A stretch of DNA of 64,000 bases from Prevotella nigrescens (lineage in GTDB: Bacteria; Bacteroidota; Bacteroidia; Bacteroidales; Bacteroidaceae). The DNA is taken from assembly GCF_031191185.1 (NCBI RefSeq), contig NZ_CP133465.1:250501-314500 (forward strand), given 5' to 3'. The notes under the pieces are model-generated. The model made no database searches and had not been told where the DNA came from. It saw nothing but the letters and a program-made list of their open reading frames with translations. Shown piece after piece: positions 34,939-44,186 of the stretch; the stretch's first letter is position 1; each line of letters opens with the position of its first letter. Position numbers and translations under genes: made by a program.

Positions 34939-35963
34939 ACGTGAGTTCGACGAATTGTAAGTGCCTATAAATTTGGTGATTAGCGAAATTTGTTGTAACT
35001 TTAAGGCGCTAACATACAAACAATTACAAACAAAAATCGCTATGATCACCGAAGACAAAGTTACTGAAATCTTTTGTATGGCAGATGACTTCTGCAAGTT
35101 TTTTGATGCAATGACAGCAAAATATACGTTAAAAGCTACTGAAAAAAGAAAATATCATCGAAATTCTACAATGTCAAAGGCTGAAGTCATGCTGATAATG
35201 ATTCTTTTCCACGGCTCCGGTTATCGCTGCTTTAAACATTTCTATCTTGAAAAAGTATGCAAGCATCTTCACCATCTGTTTTCCAATGTTGTTTCTTATA
35301 ACCGTTTAGTAGAATTGGAAAGGGAGGTAGCCTACCCTTAACCTTGTTTATCAAGAAGGTCCTGTTGGGCAAATGTACGGGCATAAGCTTCGTTGACAGC
35401 ACACCACTGCGTGTCTGCAAAAACCAAAGAATACATATTCACAAGGTTTTCAAAGGCATAGCTCAAAGAGGAAAATGCTCCATGGGTTGGTTCTTCGGTT
35501 TCAAGTTGCATTTGATTTGCAATGAGAAAGGAGAGCTTCTCAACTTTATGATAACGCCGGGAGATGCTGATGACCGTAAACCTTTGGAGTACAAAGCATT
35601 CATAGATTTTATATATGGTAAGCTAGTCGGTGACAAGGGATACATCGGCAAGAACCTCTTTCAAAGGCTTTTTGTTGACGGAATACAACTTATTACCAAA
35701 TTGAAAAGTAACATGAAAGGAGCTTTAATGAGTGTTTCAGACAGACTTTTACTCAGAAAAAGAGCCATTATAGAAACGGTGAATGATGAACTTAAGAACA
35801 TTGCACAAGTGGAACACTCCAGACATAGATGCTTTGACAATTTCATCGTCAACTTATTAGGGGCTATTGCTGCCTATTGTCTGTTTCCAAAGAAGCCGTG
35901 CATAAATCTGCAAAGGACTATTGATACACAACTTGCATTGTTTTGAATTCATCGAACTCACGT
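34939..35963 (+). mobile_element. IS982-family element with frameshifted transposase
   Basis: The ends are near-perfect inverted repeats: ACGTGAGTTCGACGAATT on the left and ACGTGAGTTCGATGAATT inward from the right. Pairing continues a few bases outside (ATTA/TAAT), so the exact boundary is uncertain by about four bases. Its right end lies inside an open frame of the HerA-like fragment. Confidence 0.88.
35042..35946 (+). pseudogene. IS982-family transposase, broken by a frameshift
   Basis: The N-terminal part (35042-35341, MITEDKVTEIFCMADDFCKFF..KYHRNSTMSKAEVMLIMILFHGSGYRCFKHFY) ends at a TAA right after EREVAYP. The rest continues in another frame from about 35338 (LTLFIKKVLLGKCTGISFVDSTPLRVCKNQR), and includes FGFKLHLICNEKGELLNF, VGDKGYIGKNLF and AIIETVNDELKN. 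Both parts together make a normal ~300-residue IS982 transposase with its DDE residues. One lost base near 35336 explains the break. The site is not a typical slippery heptamer, so I call it a mutation. Confidence 0.85.
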
Positions 35964-35964
35964 T

Positions 35965-36688
35965 AATATTAATAATATACAAAACATAGAATTAGGTACT
36001 GGAGACTACATTTTTGATTATACAAATTTGTCTATCGATGAATTGTACTATTTGCTACATCCATCTTCTAAAACACAAGTACCAAAACTGATGGAAGCCA
36101 TAAGATCTTTGAAAATGTCAAAACTTGACACAAATACAGAATTAGCTTCATATTATAAACAAGACCCACAAGGAATTTCGATTGTAGGGAATATCTACAA
36201 AGCAAAAAAAGCAAAACGATCATTTGAAGTCTTCTATTACAATCATATTGTGGATATAGAAGACAAATCATGTAATTTCGATTTTAATCTTCTTGCAGCG
36301 CAGATTACAAATGAATGTATTTGGGATTCTGACAGAAATAATTCTTCATTGTGGGGAGACAGAAACGAAACAGATGTTTCCAATTGTATCAGTTTAATAT
36401 CTCGTATAAATAATGTGATGTCAACATCCGAATATAATAAGATTTTTGGGTTTAGAAAAGAGACCATTCCCAATGCGAAAGATTTGCGAGTGGGTATACA
36501 AAACTTCATACAAGATACGAACCATAGTATTCTTCGATTAGACTTTTCAAAAGTGAGTTTTGATTATCAAGTAAGAGAAATATTGGTAAATGCAATAGGG
36601 AACCATTTATTGAATGAAGCAAGAAAAGGACTTTATAAAGATAGTTCAATAATTGTATTCATTGACGAAGCTCATCAGTTTTTAAATA
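35965..36688 (+). pseudogene. HerA-like ATPase fragment between two IS elements
   Basis: The frame is open from the IS982 end to copy C. It has no proper start (the first TTG is at 36028) and no stop of its own. It reads ELGTGDYIFDYTNLSIDELYYLLHP, then NAKDLRVGIQNFIQDTNHSILRLDFSKVSFDYQVREILVNAIGNHLL, and ends in a Walker B motif SSIIVFIDEAHQFLN. This is the middle part of a HerA/DUF87-type hexameric ATPase: the Walker A part and the C-terminal part are missing on both sides and are not found elsewhere in the window. Such ATPases occur in DNA translocation and in anti-phage systems; which one applied here cannot be told. Confidence 0.7.
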
Positions 36689-38116
36689 GTCATCCCTTAA
36701 AAACTATATTTCAGCATAGAGCTTGTACTAGCAAGCTCTATGCTGATTCTTTTTATAAGGTACAAAAGAACTCTCATAGCTCTTTTGAAGTTATATGCTG
36801 CGGCAGCTAATAATACATTGATAGCATCTCCTTTGACACCTTTATAAAAGTTGCGAGATAATCGGTGGTCTGCTTTAAGATGTCCTATCGTTGGCTCTAT
36901 ACCAGCTCGTTTACAAAATAGTTTGTGTTTCTTTCTCTTTTGGTAGTAGCTGTCTTTAGCTTTAGGAGTGTCTGGGATGAGTATCTTTGTCTGCCCCATC
37001 TGCTTTATACCTCTATACCCTCTATCTCCTGCTAACTTATCAACCTGCCTTCCTGTCATCCTTTGGGTTTGTTCTAGCGTCTTTTCGATAGTATGCCCAT
37101 CATATTCATTCCTAAAAGAACATGCACCAAGAATAAGTCCTGACCATGAGCGAAGAATAGATACTTTATTGCCAAACTCATATTGCTTATGGTCCTTACC
37201 CTTGCTGACGCAAACTACATCTGGTTCGTGCAGAGAATATACTTTGTTCTTTGACTTCCTATTCTGAGAAAGAACTCTGTAATATAGCTCAAACATCTTC
37301 TCATATCCTTTCCTTCCCACAAGATTACGCTCTAGATCTCTTACTAATCTATCTGCTATGGTCTTCAGTTGCCTATCTGCCTTAAGAGCTTTCTTACGAT
37401 TCTTGGGATGATTACGAAAACGTTGGGAACGGTAAATTCCTTTCAAGGTACGCGTATAACTCTGTCGTAGAGGGAGACAATTGTCATGAACTATCTTCAG
37501 AACGTTTTTGATTATCTTTTTATGCAACTTCGCATCTGTAGGATAGGTTATATTCTTCTCCTGCACGGTAGAATCAATGAAAGCCGTATCAAAATGGTCT
37601 TCGTTATCATGGTCAGTATTAACGCGGATGCTCTCGGCTAATATTAACTCCATACCTTTCTCACCTATACGATTTCTGAAATGAACTAACTCAGAAGCGT
37701 CACAGGGCTCTTTTGGCATAAATTCAAGTCCACCACAGAAATATTGGTAGTAAGCATTCTCGCTCCATTGAGAAACCACCATTTCATCTGACACATTACG
37801 CAAATGTTTTAAAATTAAAAGACCACACATCAAGCGAATAGCATGGGCAGGGCGACCATTAGTGCTGCAATACAAAGGAGAAAAAGCATTTTCAAAACAT
37901 TCCCAATTAATCTTATTACTAAGTTGGAAAAGGGGATGTTCATGGCTAAGCATGTCCTCTAAAGAAGAGAACATAGAAAGCTGTTTGGATGTACGTTTAA
38001 GCATAAATATCTGCAAGATTTATAATGTAAAGGTACAAAAACTTGCAGATATAAACAAATAATTTAGAGGATAATATACTATGAATCAGAGGAATATTAG
38101 GTTTATAAGGGAGGAC
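36689..38116 (-). mobile_element. IS5-type insertion sequence, copy C (1428 bp)
   Basis: Ends GTCATCCCTTAAAAACTA (low-coordinate side) and, inward from the other side, GTCCTCCCTTATAAACCT. TA flanks both sides (36687-36688, 38117-38118). The sequences outside the two ends do not join into one gene: the HerA frame would stop two codons later. So material was lost next to this copy. Confidence 0.92.
36697..38004 (-). CDS. IS5-family transposase (copy C)
   Basis: 435 residues from the ATG at 38004; same DDE residues as copy A (FIDSTVQEKN, LAGDRGYRG, KRAGIEPTIGHLK). It is nearly identical to the split copy D (both have GRQVDKLAGDRG), so C and D are recent relatives. Intact. Confidence 0.92.
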   Translation of the reverse strand: MLKRTSKQLSMFSSLEDMLSHEHPLFQLSNKINWECFENAFSPLYCSTNGRPAHAIRLMCGLLILKHLRNVSDEMVVSQWSENAYYQYFCGGLEFMPKEPCDASELVHFRNRIGEKGMELILAESIRVNTDHDNEDHFDTAFIDSTVQEKNITYPTDAKLHKKIIKNVLKIVHDNCLPLRQSYTRTLKGIYRSQRFRNHPKNRKKALKADRQLKTIADRLVRDLERNLVGRKGYEKMFELYYRVLSQNRKSKNKVYSLHEPDVVCVSKGKDHKQYEFGNKVSILRSWSGLILGACSFRNEYDGHTIEKTLEQTQRMTGRQVDKLAGDRGYRGIKQMGQTKILIPDTPKAKDSYYQKRKKHKLFCKRAGIEPTIGHLKADHRLSRNFYKGVKGDAINVLLAAAAYNFKRAMRVLLYLIKRISIELASTSSMLKYSF

Positions 38117-38205
38117 TAATTAATAGGTAGGTCAATAGCCTTTGGAGATAAGAATCTATACTTATCTCTATTAATTATCGACTACTCCCATAAGAAAACA
38201 TACGA

Positions 38206-38988
38206 TTATTTAATACAAGCTTTTATAAATAACTTTCCAAAATCAGTAATCTCATAATAACTTTCTTCGACAGTAATAGATTTATAAGTTTGAGGAACAA
38301 GTGCGTCCTCAAGTTTTTTCAAATTGACTTCATCTCTAATCTTATTATAAATAGTTTTATCTATTCTAAAAATGCCAGCCTTGTCTATTATAATACCTAA
38401 GCTGATAAAATTAGCCAAATATGCATTGAGGTTTTGAGGATAATTGAATTCTATTTCATTCCTTAAAAGTGTTTCATGGTCAACAAGTGTCGCATACCCC
38501 TCCCCATCTTTTGCATCACCGTAAAAATTACAATACTGGATATCAATTTTATCCTTTAGATAGCTTAATATTCTTGCTTCATCGGGAGACATTCGTTCTA
38601 TCATATTAACGAATGAAGGATGTGCATTATTTACCATATCAGCATTTGATGCATTTGCCAATAATGTTGTAAACATATCGGCTATTTCATCATTTGTGGT
38701 ATACGAAAGTTTTTCAATTATAGGAGTACCTATCTGTGGGTGCACCTCACAACGTTTATCTTCAGGTATTTCTTCTAGTTTTTCTTTATATTCATTTAAA
38801 CGCTTCTTGAAATTCAATTTAAACTTCTCATTTAATAGTTTTACTGGCAATAAAAAAGAAGTACTAAATTCAAAGACTGTACCCAATGCATTTCCTACCG
38901 CTTTAACACTTGGTTGCGCCAAATCCTGATAAATTACTCCTAAAATATTCGGAGTTGATTTTATTAAATCTGTAATATTATTATCCAT
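38206..38988 (-). CDS. DUF4393 (Abi-alpha) protein, possible phage-defence gene
   Basis: A 260-residue protein. The start (NILGVIYQDLAQPSVKAVGNALGTVFEFSTSFLLPVKLLNEKFKLNFKKRLNEYKEKLEEIP) and PQIGTPIIEKLSYTTNDEIADMFTTLLANASN followed by HPSFVNMIERMSPDEARILSYL are the pattern of the DUF4393 family, called abortive infection alpha. The C-terminus resembles a winged-helix-like domain (YLANFISLGIIIDKAGIFRIDKTIYNKI). It appears intact and sits alone between copy C and the IS4 element. Defence function is known only for a few relatives; here it is inference from family and neighbourhood. 38989-39200 is AT-rich without other genes. Confidence 0.75.
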   Translation of the reverse strand: MDNNITDLIKSTPNILGVIYQDLAQPSVKAVGNALGTVFEFSTSFLLPVKLLNEKFKLNFKKRLNEYKEKLEEIPEDKRCEVHPQIGTPIIEKLSYTTNDEIADMFTTLLANASNADMVNNAHPSFVNMIERMSPDEARILSYLKDKIDIQYCNFYGDAKDGEGYATLVDHETLLRNEIEFNYPQNLNAYLANFISLGIIIDKAGIFRIDKTIYNKIRDEVNLKKLEDALVPQTYKSITVEESYYEITDFGKLFIKACIK

Positions 38989-39286
38989 ATTTATTGTTTT
39001 GTATTCTTTATACCTATTTGTAAAATTTCATAAGATACTAATATTGTTTTTCTCCTGATGAATAGATTACCAGGATTATTGCAATGCAAATATAATAATT
39101 TTATTTCGAAAAATAATTAACCAAGAGAGTTTATCACGTGGTAGTATTCTATGAAAGTGTCTAAACTCCTCTTTTTATCTTTGTATTTGGAAACACTGCC
39201 GTCCACTAAAAATCAGTAATTGTTCTTTGAAATAGTTGAAATATAGCTGGTTATAAAGTTTTTTCGAGTCAACGGATTTGAATTTG

Positions 39287-39294
39287 TACCTTTG
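39287..39294 (+). promoter_or_regulatory. -7 box of the IS4 transposase
   Basis: TACCTTTG, 23 bases before the ATG at 39318, inside the element, so the element carries its own promoter. Confidence 0.55.
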
Positions 39295-39317
39295 CAGAGT
39301 ATCATCAGTTTCTGCAT

Positions 39318-40484
39318 ATGCACAAAGATAAATACGTTTTCGCTCAGTTAGTCTCATTTCTTGACAGAAACCACTTCAATTATCTCGTACGTAAATACGG
39401 AGGTGATAAGTATGTGAAGTTCTTTAGTTGCTGGAATCAGTTGCTTACCCTCATATTTGGTCAGCTTAGTAATCGAGAAAGTCTTCGTGACCTAATAGTA
39501 GCTATCAATACTCACCAAAAGAAAAGTTATCACCTAGGATTTGGTAAACACGTGACAAAGAGCAATCTTGCCAAAGCAAATCTGAATCGAGACTATCGTA
39601 TCTTTGAGGATTTTGCTTATTTTCTTGTTGATGAAGCTAGACGTAAACGTGCCGTTGATATCTTTAAGTTAGATGGTAATATCTATGCATTCGACTCTAC
39701 GACGATAGATTTGTGTATGGATGTATTCTGGTGGGCAAGGTTTCGCAAACATAAAGGTGGTATTAAAATACATACCCTCTACGACATTGAGACTCAAATA
39801 CCAACATTCTTCCACATCACGAGTGCTAAAGTGAATGATGTCAACGCAATGGACGTAATCCCTTACGAAATAGGCTCATACTATGTTTTTGATCGAGGTT
39901 ATAACGACTTTAAACGACTCTATAGAATCAAGACATTAGACTCTTTCTTTGTGGTCAGATCCAAGAAGAACCTCCAGTATAAGTGTGTTAAATGGAGCCG
40001 TAGACTTCCCCAAAACATACTCTCGGATGCTGAAATCGAATTGACAGGATATTATCCTCACCAATACTATCCTGAATCGCTCAGGCTTGTCCAGTACTGG
40101 GATGAAGAGTTGAACAGAGAGTTTACTTATCTGACTAACGCTAAACATCTCTCAGCACTGCAGATTGCAAACCTATATAAAAACAGGTGGCAAGTCGAAC
40201 TTTCCTTCAAATGGCTCAAGCAGCATCTCAAGGTTAAGAAATTCTGGGGAACAACAGAAAATGCTGTTAGGATACAAATCTATTCTGCAATATCTGCTTA
40301 TTGCCTGGTAGCTATTATCCAACATGACATGAAACTCGAAAGGAGTACTTATGAAGTGTTACAGATACTTAGCATCTCATTAACTGATAAGACTCCTTTG
40401 AGAGAACTTTTTGACAAAACTATATTCAATAATGACAAAGAACGAACCGGTTTAAATGAACCGCTATTATTTAATTTTGATTAG
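39318..40484 (+). CDS. IS4-family transposase
   Basis: 388 residues. The N-terminal DUF4372-type region (FAQLVSFLDRNHFNYLVRKYGGDKYVKFFSCWNQLLTLIFGQLSNRESLRDL) is followed by the DDE core: YAFDSTTIDLCMDVFWWARFRKHKGGIKIHT (first D), YVFDRGYNDF (second D) and the Y-(2)-R-(3)-E-(6)-K signature LYKNRWQVELSFKWLKQH (E). The reading frame is intact. It interrupts the sequence upstream of the DUF4393 gene. Confidence 0.92.
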   Translation: MHKDKYVFAQLVSFLDRNHFNYLVRKYGGDKYVKFFSCWNQLLTLIFGQLSNRESLRDLIVAINTHQKKSYHLGFGKHVTKSNLAKANLNRDYRIFEDFAYFLVDEARRKRAVDIFKLDGNIYAFDSTTIDLCMDVFWWARFRKHKGGIKIHTLYDIETQIPTFFHITSAKVNDVNAMDVIPYEIGSYYVFDRGYNDFKRLYRIKTLDSFFVVRSKKNLQYKCVKWSRRLPQNILSDAEIELTGYYPHQYYPESLRLVQYWDEELNREFTYLTNAKHLSALQIANLYKNRWQVELSFKWLKQHLKVKKFWGTTENAVRIQIYSAISAYCLVAIIQHDMKLERSTYEVLQILSISLTDKTPLRELFDKTIFNNDKERTGLNEPLLFNFD

Positions 40485-41058
40485 GTCCACTTTTAGTGGA
40501 CACTAGTGATATCAAATAATTTTTAAAATGATGAATAGCTAAATTAGATAATATATTATTTCAAACAAACATTGTTTATTAGTTATTAGTAGATTTAAAC
40601 AGAAGTTGAGAGGGCTTTAATATTAGGAGTTATAATTTTGGTCAATATAGCAAGTAATCTTTGTAAACTTAAGTTTCTTAATATTACATGATAAGTAGGT
40701 ATTTGACAATATTTCATAGTACTTAATTATACATCAAGGTAATTCTTTCTTTTTATTCAAAATAGTTTATTGAGAAGCAAAGATAGTTCGACTTTTTATA
40801 ATTACTAAATAAAAAATATTAGTTATAATTTTTAATTTTATAATTATATTTTCGTCATTTTGTAATTACATTTTTTTCTTTTAATACTTTGCCTGTTTTA
40901 TAGGTGAGTTTTTCAAGTTGAAGATTTGTAAAATTCTCTTCATAAATAATTAAAATGATGTTGGTTTATTATATTTACATTCTATTTGTGTATTACATTC
41001 TCTAATATGTATTTTCGATAACCAAATTAAAAGTATCCAGCCATTTTTATTCTCAAAG

Positions 41059-41087
41059 ATAACTTTGCAACCAGGTTGCAAAGTTAT
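41059..41087. repeat. 29-base palindrome in a gene-free stretch
   Basis: ATAACTTTGCAACC, one A, then its exact complement. Each arm contains TAACTTTG, the form of a Bacteroidetes -7 box, pointing inward on both strands. It lies in the 40502-41148 stretch, which is very AT-rich and holds no supportable gene. Confidence 0.9.
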
Positions 41088-41156
41088 TTGTCGAACTTTG
41101 TAAAAACAAAATATTAAAAGTTATGTTCTGGGATATAGTGTCTAAATAGTCGTTCC

Positions 41157-41747
41157 TTAAAAACTATATTTCAGCATAAAGCTTGTACTGACAAGCTTTA
41201 TGCTGATTCTTTTTATAAGGTACAAAAGAACTCTCATAGCTCTTTTGAAGTTATATGCTGCCGCAGCTAATAATACATTGATAGCATCTCCTTTCACACC
41301 TTTATAAAAGTTGCGAGATAATCGGTGGTCTGCTTTAAGATGTCCCATCGTTGGCTCTATACCAGCTCGTTTACAAAATAGTTTGTGTTTCTTTCTCTTT
41401 TGGTAGTAGCTGTCTTTAGCTTTAGGAGTGTCTGGGATGAGTATCTTTGTCTGCCCCATCTGCCTTATACCTCTATACCCTCTATCTCCTGCTAACTTAT
41501 CAACCTGCCTTCCTGTCATCCTTTGGGTTTGTTCTAGCGTCTTTTCGATAGTATGCCCATCATATTCATTCCTAAAAGAACATGCACCAAGAATAAGTCC
41601 TGACCATGAGCGAAGAATAGATACTTTATTGCCAAACTCATATTGCTTATGGTCCTTACCCTTGCTGACGCAAACTACATCTGGTTCGTGCAGAGAATAT
41701 ACTTTGTTCTTTGACTTCCTATTCTGAGAAAGAACTCTGTAATATAG
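41157..41747 (-). pseudogene. IS5-family transposase, C-terminal part (copy D)
   Basis: This carries the second half of the transposase from YRVLSQNRKSKNKVYSLHEPD to the end, with GDRGYRG and KRAGIEPTMGHLK. It is separated from its N-terminal half by the IS1380 insertion, so it cannot give a working enzyme. Confidence 0.92.
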
Positions 41748-43350
41748 CCTCAATTCCGCAGCATAAAATCTTTTAAGAAATCCAAGTGCCTGAGAAACAA
41801 AGTCCTCAAAACACTTGGATATGTCAGAATTTTCACCTAATCTTAGTGCAACAAACATAACAAGTAAGCAAAAATCTGACATGACAAAGGTAGCAATTAA
41901 AAACGAGAATATCACTTCTTTCGGAGGAATTTATCACATTATGGATGTTTTTTCAAAGTTGGGCTTTGAAAAACTTACCGAATCCGTGTTGGGCAGACGC
42001 GGAAGCAGTGGCAAGGCATTCAGCCATGGAAGCATTTTCGGCTCTCTCTTCTTCAGTTACCTTTGTGGTGGAGAATGCCTTGAGGACATCAATGCGCTTA
42101 TAGGGCAGTTCAAGCAGAGGCCTGACACGCTATTACCCGGTGCCGACACCGTGGGATGTGGACTGAAGGAGCTTGCCGAAGAGAACATTATCTACAAGAG
42201 CGAGACATCAGGCAAGTCTTATAGTTTCAATACTGCAGAGAAGCTGAACACCTTACTTTTACGGATGATACGTAGAATGGGGCTTATAAAGGCGGGCAGT
42301 CATGTTGACTTGGACTTTGACCACCAGTTTATTCCATCCCGCAAGTTCGATGCAAAGTATTCCTACAAGCAGGATCATGGTTATTTCCCAGGCTGGGCTT
42401 CCATCGGGGGCATCATAGTCGGAGGTGAGAACCGTGACGGGAACACCAATGTGAAATTCCATCAGGAGGACACGCTCCGTCGCATTATGGACCGTGTGAC
42501 CTCCGAACTTGGTGTTGTGATAGAGCATTTCCGTGCCGACTGCGGGTCGTTCTCGAAGGAAATCATCCAGACCGTAGAGCCGCGCTGCAACACGTTCTAT
42601 ATACGTGCTGCCAACTGCGGCAGCCGGTGTGAGGACTTCCGCCAGCTGGAAGAATGGAAGAGCGTTGAGGTTGGTTATGAGAGGTGCGATGTCACCTCCG
42701 TCAGCATGGACGACCTCATCGAAGGAAAGTCATACAGGCTTGTCGTACAGCGTACTCCCTTGAAAGACAAGCACGGCAGGGAACAGACGGATATGTTCGG
42801 AGTGATATACACATACCGCTGTATCCTTACCAACAACCGGACATCTACCGAGAAGGACATCATTACATTCTACAATGAACGTGGAGCGAGCGAAAAGAAC
42901 TTCGACATACAGAACAATGACTTCGGCTGGGCACATCTGCCATTTTCCTTTATGGCTGAGAACATGGTTTTCATGATGGTTACCGCCATGCTGAAAAACT
43001 TCTATCTCTATCTCGTCCGTCATATCAGCGAGAAGGTCAAGCCATTGAAAAAGACAAGCAGGCTGAAAGCCTTTATCCTGCATTTTGTCAGTGTACCAGC
43101 AAAATGGGTACGAACAGGAAGGCGGAACGTTCTGAACCTATATACAAATAAAGCATACTACTCTGAGGTATTCCTTGAATAAACAGCATGTCTTTGTGGT
43201 TCTCACATTCCCCATTGGTTTGGGTGGGGGATTTCATGTCTATGCAAGAACCAAAAATCCCAGAAAATCCCCATATCAATGGATAGAGCCCAAAAATGTC
43301 ACTTCAATATATAAAAGTACCTCACAAGGAATAATGCTGCGGAATTAAGG
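41748..43350 (+). mobile_element. IS1380-family element (1603 bp) with 5-bp target duplication
   Basis: The ends CCTCAATTCCGCAGCAT and (inward) CCTTAATTCCGCAGCAT are inverted repeats with one mismatch. TATAG is duplicated at 41743-41747 and 43351-43355. Its less AT-rich codons contrast with the surrounding DNA. It is the youngest event in this nest, since it cuts copy D, which itself cuts an ISAon1-type element. Confidence 0.95.
41881..43182 (+). CDS. IS1380-family transposase
   Basis: 433 residues from the ATG at 41881 (MTKVAIKNENITSFGGIYHIMDVF); 22 extra codons to 41815 run toward the terminal repeat and are unlikely. The DDE core is visible: HVDLDFDHQFIPSRKFDAKYSYK (first D), VVIEHFRADCGSFSKE (second D) and FYNERGASEKNFDIQNNDFGWAHLPF (E). 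The frame is intact. Relatives are common in Bacteroides and Prevotella and may carry outward promoters; none was checked here. Confidence 0.93.
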   Translation: MTKVAIKNENITSFGGIYHIMDVFSKLGFEKLTESVLGRRGSSGKAFSHGSIFGSLFFSYLCGGECLEDINALIGQFKQRPDTLLPGADTVGCGLKELAEENIIYKSETSGKSYSFNTAEKLNTLLLRMIRRMGLIKAGSHVDLDFDHQFIPSRKFDAKYSYKQDHGYFPGWASIGGIIVGGENRDGNTNVKFHQEDTLRRIMDRVTSELGVVIEHFRADCGSFSKEIIQTVEPRCNTFYIRAANCGSRCEDFRQLEEWKSVEVGYERCDVTSVSMDDLIEGKSYRLVVQRTPLKDKHGREQTDMFGVIYTYRCILTNNRTSTEKDIITFYNERGASEKNFDIQNNDFGWAHLPFSFMAENMVFMMVTAMLKNFYLYLVRHISEKVKPLKKTSRLKAFILHFVSVPAKWVRTGRRNVLNLYTNKAYYSEVFLE

Positions 43351-43355
43351 TATAG

Positions 43356-44072
43356 CTCAAACATCTTCTCATATCCTTTCCTTCCCACAAGATTACGCTC
43401 TAGCTCTCTTACTAATCTACCTGCTATGGTCTTCAGTTGCCTATCTGCCTTAAGAGCTTTCTTACGATTCTTGGGATGATTACGAAAACGTTGGGAACGG
43501 TAAATTCCTTTCAAGGTACGCGTATAACTCTGTCGTAGAGGGAGACAATTGTCATGAACTATCTTCAGAACGTTTTTGATTATCTTTTTATGCAACTTCG
43601 CATCTGTAGGATAGGTTATATTCTTCTCCTGCACGGTAGAATCAATGAAAGCCGTATCAAAATGGTCTTCGTTATCATGGTCAGTATTAACGCGGATGCT
43701 CTCGGCTAATATTAACTCCATACCTTTCTCACCTATACGATTTCTGAAATGAACTAACTCAGAAGCGTCACAGGGCTCTTTTGGCATAAATTCAAGTCCA
43801 CCACAGAAATATTGGTAGTAAGCATTCTCGCTCCATTGAGAAACCACCATTTCATCTGACACATTACGCAAATGTTTTAAAATTAAAAGACCACACATCA
43901 AGCGAATAGCATGGGCAGGGCGACCATTAGTGCTGCAATACAATGGAGAAAAAGCATTTTCAAAACATTCCCAATTAATCTTATTACTAAGTTGGAAAAG
44001 GGGATGTTCATGGCTAAGCATGTCCTCTAAAGAAGAGAACATAGAAAGCTGTTTGGATGTACGTTTAAGCAT
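43356..44072 (-). pseudogene. IS5-family transposase, N-terminal part (copy D)
   Basis: It starts at the normal ATG (44072) and runs to the insertion point near the codons for KMFELY, after which translation would read into the IS1380 end for about 20 residues. The first catalytic D (FIDSTVQEKN) is present; the rest is on the other side of the insertion. Confidence 0.92.
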
Positions 44073-44186
44073 AAATATCTGCAAGATTTATAATGTAAAG
44101 GTACAAAAACTTGCAGATATGAGCAAATAATTTAAAGTATAATATACTATGAATCAGCGGAATATTAGGTTTATAAGGGAGGACTA

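Larger units (their letters stand above)
39201..40501 (+). mobile_element. IS4-family element
   Basis: The left end GTCCACTAAAA (39201-39211) is matched by TTTTAGTGGAC at the right end (40491-40501). The right end is itself a palindrome, GTCCACTTTTAGTGGAC (40485-40501), directly after the transposase stop. I could not identify a convincing target duplication in the flanks. Confidence 0.8.
41149..44184 (-). mobile_element. IS5-type insertion sequence, copy D, split by an IS1380 element
   Basis: The outer ends match the other copies (GTCGTTCCTTAAAAACTA and, inward from the right, GTCCTCCCTTATAAACCT) with TA on both flanks (41147-41148, 44185-44186). Removing the inserted element (41748-43350) and one TATAG leaves exactly 1428 bp, the size of copies A-C. 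The right flank is an ISAon1-type transposase; the left flank is not its continuation. Confidence 0.93.

Noticed and set aside
35330..35345. Programmed frameshift in the IS982 transposase
   Set aside because: The site lacks a usual slippery heptamer and the family is known with a single frame, so a mutation is simpler.
38119..38205. Continuation of the HerA-like gene after copy C
   Set aside because: Joining the flanks reads a stop after two codons, and the other frames show no HerA motif.
41090..41148. Continuation of the ISAon1 transposase on the far side of copy D
   Set aside because: The joined frame reads KILFI then a stop, and no conserved ISAon1 motif follows.
36689..44184. Composite transposon formed by copies C and D carrying the DUF4393 gene
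   Set aside because: The outer flanks (HerA fragment and ISAon1 gene) do not belong together, so a simple insertion of the whole block is not supported.
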